From CAYORM01 sp964406375 (GTDB lineage Bacteria; Pseudomonadota; Alphaproteobacteria; DSM-16000; Inquilinaceae): a DNA stretch of 7,747 bases. This document shows positions 1-6,654 of this stretch, piece after piece (positions within the stretch are counted from its first letter, which is position 1; every line of letters begins with the position of its first letter). The notes beneath the pieces are model-generated. The model had not been told where the DNA came from, ran no database searches, and worked only from the letters and a program-made list of their open reading frames with translations. Location of the stretch: positions 1-7,747 of the forward strand of contig CAYORM010000107.1 in NCBI GenBank assembly GCA_964406375.1, given 5' to 3'. The position numbers and the translations under genes are program-made.

Positions 1-742
<742 letters not shown>

Positions 743-808
743 ATCGTCCTCTTGCGTTCAGCAGATCCGCCGCGGCCCGAAGCACCCGGCGGACCCCCAA
801 GGAGCCTG

Positions 809-834
809 CGGGCGCGGCGATCGCGGCCCGCCCG
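809..834 (-). repeat. GC-rich dyad in dnaK leader
   Basis: CGGGCG (809-814) and CGCCCG (829-834) are perfect 6-bp inverted arms around a 14-base centre that itself contains the palindrome GCGATCGC. If transcription starts near 837, the hairpin would sit at the very 5' end of the dnaK mRNA, more than 60 bases from the ribosome binding site. It could stabilise the 5' end. It does not cover the start codon, so it is not an obvious thermosensor. In DNA this GC-rich, a 6-bp arm may be chance. Confidence 0.25.
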
Positions 835-841
835 TTCGCGG

Positions 842-873
842 GTCATATAGGACCGGGGCCAAGCTGCTGCAAC
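842..873 (-). promoter_or_regulatory. Putative dnaK promoter, sigma70- or RpoH-like
   Basis: On the minus strand CCTATATGAC (842-851) is an AT-rich island in very GC-rich DNA. GTTGCA (868-873) lies 16 bases upstream of it. Read as a sigma70 promoter this is TTGCAG, 17 bases, TATATG. Read as an alphaproteobacterial RpoH promoter (recalled consensus about CTTGAC, 16-17 bases, CYTATNT), the -10 part matches well and the -35 part keeps only TTG. Transcription would begin near 837, giving a leader of about 95 bases. RpoH control of dnaK is common in this class. No CIRCE operator (TTAGCACTC-N9-GAGTGCTAA) is present. This is motif reading only. Confidence 0.45.
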
Positions 874-903
874 GGAACGTCGTTGGTTGGTCCGGTGTGT
901 TTT

Positions 904-1668
904 TCAATGGAATCGGGCGCCGTTCAGCATTCGACGCACCGGATCGGTGACACCGAAGGCCATGCCGGCGACGAAGCCGGCGAGATGCGCCTGCCACGCG
1001 ACGGCCGAGGCCGAGCCGGCGATCGCCCCGCCGAGCAGCGCGAACAGCGCGTTGACGACGACGAAGGCGATGACGATGCCGATGCCGAAACGCCGGCGCT
1101 GCGGATTGACAGCCGTCAGCAGCGTCCAGGCGAAAGCGCCCATCAGCCCCGAGGTCGCGGCCGAGGCGCCGAGGATGGCGATCCGCTCATCGCCCAGCAC
1201 CACGAGCTCGGCGACCCCGCCCGCCACCGTCGCGGCGAGCAGCAGCAGCAGATAGCGGCGCGGGCCCATCTGCCGCTCGCACTGGCTGCCGAAGGCCAGC
1301 AGGAAGCCGACATTGGCGAAGACGTGGATCGTCTCGACATGGATGACGGCGTAGGTGATCAGCGTGACCAGCTGCGCCGCCAGCGCGCCGGCATCGCCGG
1401 ATGCGGCCGCCGCGGTGAGATCGCCGGGCACCAGCACCAGCCGGCCGGCGATCGGCGCCCAGCTCTCGAAGGGCAGGATCTGCATGAGGGCCCAGATCGC
1501 GAGCAGTCCCAGGCACAGCACCAGCGTGATCGGCGGCACGTTGAAGGCCGGCGGCTGGCCACCCTCCCCACGCCGCGGTCGCTCTCCGCCCCGCGACCGC
1601 GGCTGGCGGGGCGGGGAGCCGCCGGAGAAGGGGCCACCGGTCGGGCGGGATTGTTCGAAGAGGTGCAA
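904..1668 (-). CDS. Rhomboid family intramembrane serine protease
   Basis: Inner-membrane protease that cleaves transmembrane substrates with a Ser-His dyad. The 254-residue protein has six hydrophobic segments at about 44-66, 98-128, 138-158, 165-186, 194-217 and 222-240, the basic six-helix rhomboid fold. The GlpG-type H-x-x-x-N motif is at His115-Asn119 (oxyanion hole), the catalytic serine is Ser169 in GASAATSGLMGA, and the catalytic histidine is His228 in AHLAGFVAG. All key residues are present. Residues 1-43 are a Pro/Arg/Gly-rich, probably disordered cytoplasmic tail. The start is uncertain: I see no in-frame ATG, the frame opens after a stop at 1732-1734, and the TTG at 1666-1668 follows only a weak GAGAA. 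A GTG at 1537-1539 (residue 44) lacks any ribosome binding site, but choosing it would leave the strong palindrome at 1564-1618 outside the coding region. The gene lies between smc and dnaK on the same strand. The substrate is unknown. Confidence 0.9.
   Translation of the reverse strand: MHLFEQSRPTGGPFSGGSPPRQPRSRGGERPRRGEGGQPPAFNVPPITLVLCLGLLAIWALMQILPFESWAPIAGRLVLVPGDLTAAAASGDAGALAAQLVTLITYAVIHVETIHVFANVGFLLAFGSQCERQMGPRRYLLLLLAATVAGGVAELVVLGDERIAILGASAATSGLMGAFAWTLLTAVNPQRRRFGIGIVIAFVVVNALFALLGGAIAGSASAVAWQAHLAGFVAGMAFGVTDPVRRMLNGARFH
1564..1618. repeat. Large GC-rich palindrome in the 5' part of the rhomboid gene
   Basis: Perfect 11-bp arms GCCGCGGTCGC (1572-1582) and GCGACCGCGGC (1593-1603) enclose a 10-base loop. 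An outer pair, CTCCCC (1564-1569) and GGGGAG (1613-1618), extends the structure across asymmetric internal loops. It overlaps the sequence for the low-complexity Arg/Pro/Gly tail (about residues 17-35), not the membrane domain. It could be a palindromic repeat inserted in frame, an mRNA hairpin affecting translation of a weak TTG start, or non-coding DNA if translation begins further in. Confidence 0.6.
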
Positions 1669-1701
1669 CAGGCGTTCTCGCTGGCGTCGCGGACGGGCCG
1701 G

Positions 1702-1728
1702 GCCATCGCCGGGGCCGCGACCGATGGC
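1702..1728 (-). repeat. 7-bp dyad in the presumed rhomboid leader
   Basis: GCCATCG (1702-1708) and CGATGGC (1722-1728) are perfect inverted arms with a 13-base loop. They lie just downstream of the CCTATATAAG island, so the hairpin would sit near the 5' end of the rhomboid mRNA, or could be an operator. It starts about 60 bases after the smc stop and is not followed by a T-run on the minus strand, so it does not look like a Rho-independent terminator for smc. Confidence 0.35.
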
Positions 1729-1730
1729 GC

Positions 1731-1762
1731 CTTATATAGGCCGACCCGCTGCCGAGCGCGAG
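1731..1762 (-). promoter_or_regulatory. Putative promoter of the rhomboid gene with RpoH-like -10
   Basis: The minus strand carries CCTATATAAG at 1731-1740, the only AT-rich island in the 121-base gap between smc and the rhomboid gene. It fits the recalled alphaproteobacterial RpoH -10 pattern CYTATNTNNG completely. Sixteen bases upstream lies CTCGCG (1757-1762), a poor match to CTTGAC. The dnaK promoter region has the closely similar CCTATATGAC. Transcription would begin near 1725, about 57 bases before the TTG start. Confidence 0.4.
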
Positions 1763-1789
1763 CGCGCGCCGCCATTCTCGGGCGGGGCG

Positions 1790-4700
1790 TCAGAGGGCGA
1801 GCTCGGGCTGATGGGGGCGGGCGTGCAGCGTCGCCTGCTCGAGATCGACAGAGACGAGCTGGCTCACGCCGCGCTCGACCATGGTGACGCCGTAAAGCCG
1901 GTCGACCCGCGCCATCGTCATGCGGTGATGGGTGATGATGAGAAAGCGGGTGCGGCCACTGCCGGCGAGCTCTGTCAGAAGGTTGCACAGCCGGTCGACA
2001 TTGGCGTCGTCGAGCGGCGCGTCGACCTCGTCGAGCACGCAGATCGGCGCGGGGTTGGTCAGGAAAACGGCGAAGATCAGTGACAGCGCGGTCAGCGCCT
2101 GCTCTCCGCCGGACAGCAGCGACAGATGCTGCAGCTTCTTGCCCGGCGGGCTTGCGTAGATCTCGAGCCCCGCCTCGAGCGGATCGTCGGTGTCGGTGAG
2201 TTCGAGATGCGCCCGACCGCCTCCGAACAGCCGGGTGAACAGCGTCCGGAAATGGCCGTCGACCTGCCCGAAGCTGGCCGACAGCCTCTCGCGCGCTTCA
2301 CGGTTCAGCGCCGCGATCCCCTGGCGCAGCTTGCCGATCGCCGCGGTCAGATCGTCCTTCTCGCGGATCAGGGTCGCGATCCGCTCATCGACCTCGGCCA
2401 TCTCGGCCTCGGCACGCAGATTGACGGGGCCGATCGCATCGCGATCGCGCACCAGCCGTTCGAGCGCCGCTTCGATCTCCCCTGCATCCGGCAAGGCGGC
2501 GTCCGGCAGGAGGCCGGCGATCCGCCGGGCCTCCTCGGGCGGGGCGTCCAGGCGTTCGGCGATGCGGGCGGCGATCGTATCGCGCGCCTGGATCGCCGCC
2601 TGGACCTCGGCCTCGGCCCTGACGCGCGTCTCGCGCGCCTCGGCCAGCGCCGCCTCGGCCTGGCGCAATTCGCGGTCCGCCGCGACCTGCCGTTCCTCGG
2701 CGCGGGCCAGGGCGTCGCCGCATTGTCGCCGCCTCGTCTCCGCCGCGGCGATGGCATCGAGCAGCGCAGTGCGTCTGGCATCGAGCGATGCCGGCTTCTC
2801 GAGCAGCGCCTGAAGGCTCGAGCGCGTGGTCGCGACCCGCGCCTCGAGCTCGGCGAGCCGGTCGGTCGAGCCGCGGGCCCGCGCCTCCCAGCCCGTCGTC
2901 TCGCTCTCGATGGCGCGCAGCCGGTTGCGCCGGCCCTGCGCCTCGCGCTGCAGGCGCTCGAGCCGGCTCTGGGCGTGGTTCAGCGCCGTGCGCGCCTCGG
3001 CGACGGCGGCACGGGTGCGGGACAGCGCCTCGCGCCGCCCGTCGAGCGGCGGCAGTGCCGCGGCCTCTTCCCGGCGGGCGGCGAGTTCGTTCTCGGCCTC
3101 TGCCAGCGCCTCGGCGAGGCGCGCGCGCTCGGCCTCCGCGGCCTCGATGCGGGCCCGGCGCTCGACATCGGCCCGGGCGGCCTTGGCATGCGCCTCGCGT
3201 GCCCGGGCGAGCGCGGTGAAGGCCGCCTGCTGTGCCTGGCGGGCCGCGCGCTCGCGCTCCTGTGCCGCCGTGGCCGCGGCGCGTGCCGCCTCGAAGGCGC
3301 TGCGGGTCTCGGCCGCCTGCCGGGAGGCGATCTCCAGATCGGCCTCGAGCGCGGCCAGCCGGTTGCGCTGCGCGAGCCGGGCCGCGGCGGGCGAGGGCGC
3401 GCCGGGGGCGACGATCACCCCGTCCCAGCGCCAGGCGCCGCCATCGGGCGTCACCAGCACCTGGCCGGGGCGAAGCGAGGGCTGCAGCGCCTCCGCCCGG
3501 GCGGGATCCTCGACGATGCCGGTGGCGGCCAGCCGGCGGGCGAGGGCGGCCGGCGCCGAGACCCGCAGGGCGAGCGGCGCGGCCCCCTCCGGCAGGGGCA
3601 GGGGCTCGGCCGGCGGGCCGAGATCGGCCCAGCGGAGCGGGCCTTCGGCGGCGATCGGGATCGAGGCATCCTCGCCGAGGGCGGCGCCGAATGCGCGTTC
3701 GGAACCGGGCTCGACCGACACCGCGTCGACCAGCGTCGACTGGCCGCCACGCCTGGCGTCGCGCCCGCCCGCCAGCGCGGCGCGCAGGCCATCGGCCTCG
3801 GCCTTCAGCCGGGTCGCGGCGGCATCGGCCGTCTGGAACGCCTCCCGCGCGCCTGCCGCCTCGCCGGCGGCTGCCTGCACCGCCGCCTCGGCAGCCTCGA
3901 GAGCGGTGCGCGCCGCATCGAGCTGCCGGACCGCCTCCACCTCGGCGGCGGCGAGTGCCTCGACCGATGGCCCGGCCGGAACCGCGGCCGCCGCGGCATG
4001 GCGGCGCTCGGCCTCGGCGAGCCGGCTCCGAAGCCCGTTCACCCGGGTCTCGATCTCGGCGGCCTGGCGGGCGAGGGCCTGGCGGCGGGCCTCGGCCGCC
4101 GCCGTCTCCTCCGTCAGCCGGGTTGCTTCGCGATCGAGCGCTTCCACCGCCTCGCGCCGCGCCGCAATCGCCGCCATGGCCTCGGCTTCGGCAGCGCCCT
4201 CGCCGGCCGCCTGCCCCTCGATCCGTTCGCGCTCCTCGCGCAGCCGCTCGAGGGCCTGCGCGGCGTCGACCGCCAGCGCCCGTTCGCGCGCGACGTCCCG
4301 CTCGGCCTGATCGAGCAGCCGCCGGGTCTCGGCGGTGTCGGCGGCGAGTCGCTTCTCCTCCGCCTCGATGCCGTCGCGCTCGACCAGCAGCCGCTGCAGC
4401 GCCGCCGCCGCTTCCTGGTCGTCGCGCCGGAGCGGCGGCAGCACCGCCGCCGCCTCGGCCTGCTCGGTCGCGGCGCGGCCGACGGCGACCATGCGGTCCC
4501 CGACCACCCGCTCATTCTCGCGGTGCCGTTCGCGCGCCGCGGCGAGGGCCGCGAGCGCGGCCGTCCAGCGCAGATGCAGAAGCGTCGCCTCGGCGACGCG
4601 GATGCGGTCCGACAATTCGCGATAGCGCGCCGCTTGGCGGGCCTGGCGGCGCAGGCTGGAGAGCTGCGTCGAGAGCTGGGCGATCGTCTCGTCCAGGCGG

Positions 4701-5272
4701 GAGAGGTTCTCCTCGGCCGAGCGCAGCCGCAGCTCCGCCTCGTGCCGGCGGGAGTGGAGGCCGGTGGTGCCGGCCGCCTCCTCGAGGATCAGCCGGCGTT
4801 CGGAGGGGCGGGCGGCGATCAGCGCCGCCACCCGTCCCTGACTCACCAGCGCCGGCGAGGCCGGGCCGGAAGCGTTGTCCTGGAACAGGAGCTGGACGTC
4901 GCGGGCGCGGACGCTCCGGCCGTTGATCCGGAAATCGGAACCCATGCCGCGCTCGATGCGGCGTACCACCTCGATGGTGTCGACCTCGTGCAGGCCGGGG
5001 GCGGTGCGGTCACTATTGTCGAGGGTGATCTGCACCTCGGCGACGCTGCGGGCCGCCCGGCCGCTGGTGCCGCCGAAGATGACATCGTCCATCTCCTGGC
5101 CGCGCATGCGCCGGGCGGAGTTCTCGCCCATCGCCCAGCGCAGCGCTTCGACCAGGTTCGACTTGCCGCATCCGTTCGGGCCGACGATGCCGGTGAGCCC
5201 CGGCTCGATCGCCACCTCCGTCGGGTCGACGAAGGATTTGAAACCCGACAGGCGCAGCCGCGCGAAATGCAA
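1790..5272 (-). CDS. smc: Chromosome segregation ATPase SMC
   Basis: Chromosome-organising ATPase; the dimer works with ScpA and ScpB (not in this window) to extrude DNA loops and segregate new origins. The N-terminal head has Walker A GPNGCGKS at 31-38, Arg57 in RMRGQEMDDVIF (the arginine-finger position), Q-loop Gln145 in VSQGRV, and EEAAG at 164-168. Coiled coil fills about 175-500. A compact hinge spans about 505-635, including G-x-x-WRWDG around 611-618. The returning coil fills about 635-985. The C-terminal head has signature LLSGGEQ at 1052-1058, Walker B ICVLDE at 1077-1082, D-loop PLDD at 1086-1089 and the switch histidines 1115-1116. At 1160 residues it is of usual length and complete. 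The start is TTG, supported by GAGAGGGAA eight bases upstream and by homology of MHFARLRLSGFKSF to the usual N-terminus. It follows the DsbA-like gene after 35 bases, probably in one operon. I see no terminator after its TGA. Confidence 0.97.
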   Translation of the reverse strand: MHFARLRLSGFKSFVDPTEVAIEPGLTGIVGPNGCGKSNLVEALRWAMGENSARRMRGQEMDDVIFGGTSGRAARSVAEVQITLDNSDRTAPGLHEVDTIEVVRRIERGMGSDFRINGRSVRARDVQLLFQDNASGPASPALVSQGRVAALIAARPSERRLILEEAAGTTGLHSRRHEAELRLRSAEENLSRLDETIAQLSTQLSSLRRQARQAARYRELSDRIRVAEATLLHLRWTAALAALAAARERHRENERVVGDRMVAVGRAATEQAEAAAVLPPLRRDDQEAAAALQRLLVERDGIEAEEKRLAADTAETRRLLDQAERDVARERALAVDAAQALERLREERERIEGQAAGEGAAEAEAMAAIAARREAVEALDREATRLTEETAAAEARRQALARQAAEIETRVNGLRSRLAEAERRHAAAAAVPAGPSVEALAAAEVEAVRQLDAARTALEAAEAAVQAAAGEAAGAREAFQTADAAATRLKAEADGLRAALAGGRDARRGGQSTLVDAVSVEPGSERAFGAALGEDASIPIAAEGPLRWADLGPPAEPLPLPEGAAPLALRVSAPAALARRLAATGIVEDPARAEALQPSLRPGQVLVTPDGGAWRWDGVIVAPGAPSPAAARLAQRNRLAALEADLEIASRQAAETRSAFEAARAAATAAQERERAARQAQQAAFTALARAREAHAKAARADVERRARIEAAEAERARLAEALAEAENELAARREEAAALPPLDGRREALSRTRAAVAEARTALNHAQSRLERLQREAQGRRNRLRAIESETTGWEARARGSTDRLAELEARVATTRSSLQALLEKPASLDARRTALLDAIAAAETRRRQCGDALARAEERQVAADRELRQAEAALAEARETRVRAEAEVQAAIQARDTIAARIAERLDAPPEEARRIAGLLPDAALPDAGEIEAALERLVRDRDAIGPVNLRAEAEMAEVDERIATLIREKDDLTAAIGKLRQGIAALNREARERLSASFGQVDGHFRTLFTRLFGGGRAHLELTDTDDPLEAGLEIYASPPGKKLQHLSLLSGGEQALTALSLIFAVFLTNPAPICVLDEVDAPLDDANVDRLCNLLTELAGSGRTRFLIITHHRMTMARVDRLYGVTMVERGVSQLVSVDLEQATLHARPHQPELAL

Positions 5273-5280
5273 TGCGGCGC

Positions 5281-5289
5281 TTCCCTCTC
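5281..5289 (-). promoter_or_regulatory. Ribosome binding site that fixes the TTG start of smc
   Basis: The minus strand reads GAGAGGGAA, with an 8-base gap to the TTG at 5270-5272. No ATG or GTG with comparable spacing gives the expected SMC N-terminus, so this site supports TTG as the true initiator. It lies in the short gap between the DsbA-like stop and smc, so smc need not rely on coupling to the gene before it. Confidence 0.7.
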
Positions 5290-5307
5290 GCCCGGGTGCT
5301 CAGCCCG

Positions 5308-5964
5308 TCACGACGCCGCGGCGAGCTGGCGCTCGATCACCTCGACATAGGTGTCGACCGACCGTGTGCCCTCGATGCGCTCGCCGCCGATGATGAAGGT
5401 CGGGGTGGAGCGGATGTCATAGGTCTCCTGCGCCGCCAGCCGCTCCTGGATGATCGCGTCGGTCGCCGCCTCATCGGCCATGCAGGCGTCGAAGGCGGTC
5501 GCCGAAACCCCGGCCATCGCGCCGAGCTGCTTGAGGCTGGCCAGCGGATCCGCGGCGCGCGCCCAGGTCTGCTGGGTGTCGAACAGCGCCGAGACGATGT
5601 TGAAGTACTGCGCCTGCGGCGCGCAGCGGGCCATCAGACCGGCCCGCAGTGCCAGCCCGTCGAGCGGGAATTCACGGAACACCAGACGCACCTTGCCGGT
5701 GTCGATGTAGCGCGCCTTCAGCTCCGGCAGCACGTCGCGGTGGAAGGCGGCGCAATGCGGGCAGGTGAAGGAGGCGAATTCGATCATCGTGACCGGCGCG
5801 TCCGCGCTGCCGAGGACGTAGTCGGTCGGCGCGGCTTCGACGGCCGTCTCCGCCGGCGCGGTCTCGCCGCCCTCGGTCTCCTGCGCCAGCGCCGGTGAAA
5901 GCGCGGGCAAGAGCGTGGCGGCGCCGAAGCCGAGGCCCAGGCGGATGACGGATCTGCGGTACAT
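5308..5964 (-). CDS. DsbA-family periplasmic thiol-disulfide oxidoreductase
   Basis: Probable periplasmic thioredoxin-fold oxidoreductase, 218 residues. A signal peptide spans about 1-27: RRSVIRLG near the N-terminus, a hydrophobic stretch, then a cleavage-like ALA before Gln28. The twin arginine followed by S-V-I-R resembles a Tat signal, although Sec export is possible. An Ala/Glu/Thr-rich linker (28-47) precedes the fold. The active site is Cys68-Pro-His-Cys71 in FASFTCPHCAAFH and the cis-proline is Pro188 in STPTFIIGG. Cys114 and Cys161 lie in the inserted helical domain and could form a structural disulfide. The layout fits the thioredoxin-4/DsbA-like group; oxidase and isomerase roles cannot be told apart here. 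AGGAGG is spaced 7 bases from the chosen ATG and 4 from an ATG one codon earlier (5965-5967), which would make a 4-base ATGA overlap with DUF721. Either way the gene is coupled to the one before it, and smc starts 35 bases after it. Confidence 0.93.
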   Translation of the reverse strand: MYRRSVIRLGLGFGAATLLPALSPALAQETEGGETAPAETAVEAAPTDYVLGSADAPVTMIEFASFTCPHCAAFHRDVLPELKARYIDTGKVRLVFREFPLDGLALRAGLMARCAPQAQYFNIVSALFDTQQTWARAADPLASLKQLGAMAGVSATAFDACMADEAATDAIIQERLAAQETYDIRSTPTFIIGGERIEGTRSVDTYVEVIERQLAAAS

Positions 5965-6479
5965 CATGATGCCTCCTGTCGGGCGGTCTGGCGGAGGGGA
6001 GCGGGCGCCGCGGCCGATCCGCCGGATCGGGCATAGACGGCCCGTCCGAGGCTGGCAAGACGGGCCCGCCAAGCCGGATCATCGACGCCGGCGAGCATAT
6101 CGGCGATCGCCGTCTCCTCCGCGGCGCTGAGGGGGCGCGGCGGGCGGCGCGCGACCGCACCCCTGCGATCGAGCGGCCGCTGCACCAGCGCGAGCCGCGC
6201 CACCGCAGCATAGCCGAAATAGGCGTTGACGCGGGCGATCAGCGCCGGCGCGTCGTGCTGCATCAGGATCGCATCCGCCGGATCGACGCGCAGCCGCAAG
6301 GTGGCACCGTCGCGCCGGCCACGCGGGAAGCTGAGCGCCTCGGGGACGGCGCGGCGGGCCCAGTCGGCGCCGACCACCGCCTCCCAGGCGCCGATCAGCG
6401 CCGGCAGCGGCCCCTTCTCGGCCGTCGCGCCGCGGGCAAGGCGCGGCAGCAGGCTGGCGAGGCTTCTCGGCTGGCTCAT
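5964..6479 (-). CDS. DUF721 / DciA-family protein, possible replicative helicase loader
   Basis: A 171-residue basic protein of the DUF721 family, the family of DciA, which in bacteria lacking DnaC/DnaI helps load the DnaB helicase. The family core is visible: GAWEAVVGADWARRAVPEAL (about 30-49), then the strand GATLRLRVDPADAILMQHDAP (58-78) and LIARVNAYFGYAAVARLALVQ (80-100). The C-terminal third (about 105-171) is Arg/Ala/Pro-rich and less conserved, probably partly disordered. There is no signal peptide or membrane segment, so it should be cytosolic. The ATG at 6477-6479 has no good Shine-Dalgarno; instead its first bases overlap the TGA of an 11-codon ORF (6476-6511) that has one. The stop overlaps the next gene's start. 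It is divergent from mutY across 175 bases. Membership of the family is fairly sure; the helicase-loading role is inferred from the family. Confidence 0.85.
   Translation of the reverse strand: MSQPRSLASLLPRLARGATAEKGPLPALIGAWEAVVGADWARRAVPEALSFPRGRRDGATLRLRVDPADAILMQHDAPALIARVNAYFGYAAVARLALVQRPLDRRGAVARRPPRPLSAAEETAIADMLAGVDDPAWRARLASLGRAVYARSGGSAAAPAPLRQTARQEAS
5972..5977 (-). promoter_or_regulatory. Strong ribosome binding site of the DsbA-like gene
   Basis: The minus strand has a full AGGAGG inside the end of the DUF721 coding sequence. It is 4 bases from the first and 7 bases from the second of two adjacent ATG codons. Usual spacing favours the second (5962-5964). It is the strongest Shine-Dalgarno sequence in the window and suggests high translation independent of the gene before it. 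Confidence 0.8.
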
Positions 6480-6511
6480 CGCGGCTGGGCGGCTCCGGGC
6501 TGCATCGGCAT
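6476..6511 (-). CDS. Possible 11-codon upstream ORF coupled to DUF721
   Basis: ATG at 6509-6511 opens MPMQPGAAQPR and ends in TGA at 6476-6478, which overlaps the DUF721 ATG as ATGA. It is preceded by GGAG (6517-6520) with a 5-base gap, a better ribosome binding site than DUF721 has itself. The peptide has no recognisable function. Its likely role, if real, is to deliver ribosomes to the DUF721 start by termination-reinitiation. The frame is open further upstream, to about 6673, but without clear starts or coding character. It may be fortuitous; only conservation or ribosome profiling would tell. Confidence 0.35.
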   Translation of the reverse strand: MPMQPGAAQPR

Positions 6512-6582
6512 CCTGTCTCCGGCGCGCTCGCTGGACGGGCGAGCGGGGGTAGGCTGACGGCGGATCGCGGCTATTGTTAGGT

Positions 6583-6616
6583 GGTGGACGCGCCCGCTGT
6601 CCATCAACCGTCCACC
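6583..6616. promoter_or_regulatory. 8-bp inverted repeat in the DUF721-mutY divergent intergenic region
   Basis: GGTGGACG (6583-6590) and CGTCCACC (6609-6616) are perfect inverted arms with an 18-base centre. A second GTCCA (6598-6602) inside the centre offers an alternative pairing with TGGAC of the left arm. The dyad lies about 40 bases before the mutY start and about 100 bases before the DUF721 start, so it could be an operator for either promoter or a hairpin in the mutY leader. I could not find a convincing -35/-10 pair for either gene in 6480-6654. Confidence 0.4.
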
Positions 6617-6654
6617 GATCCTGCCGCCTTCGCGCCAGCGAGCCCGTCCGAGCG

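Noticed and set aside
842..866. CTTG at 859-862 (minus strand) as the -35 of an RpoH promoter for dnaK
   Set aside because: It is only about 7-8 bases from the CCTATAT element, too close for a -35/-10 pair; the TTG at 870-872 fits the spacing better.
743..903. Terminator after the rhomboid gene or CIRCE operator before dnaK
   Set aside because: No GC hairpin followed by a T-run on the minus strand, and no TTAGCACTC/GAGTGCTAA pair, was found.
883..1887. 334-codon plus-strand frame across the rhomboid gene and the gap before it
   Set aside because: Product is Arg/Gly/Gln-rich without motifs and runs antisense to a well-supported rhomboid gene.
2500..4800. Repeated GCCTCGGC-type octamers through smc, as a possible chromosomal sorting motif
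   Set aside because: They are explained by repeated Ala-Glu-Ala codons (GCC GAG GC) of the coiled coil in a GC-rich genome.
2126..5350. 1074-codon open frame on the plus strand antisense to nearly all of smc, with further frames of 494 and 564 codons on the same strand
   Set aside because: Very high GC makes stop codons rare in shadow frames. The products are Arg/Gly/Pro-rich with no domain, while the minus strand encodes an intact SMC with all ATPase motifs.
6554..6607. Promoter pairs in the DUF721-mutY gap: CTGACG with TATTGT on plus, TTGATG with TAACAA on minus
   Set aside because: Spacings are about 12 and 22 bases, outside the normal 16-18 range.
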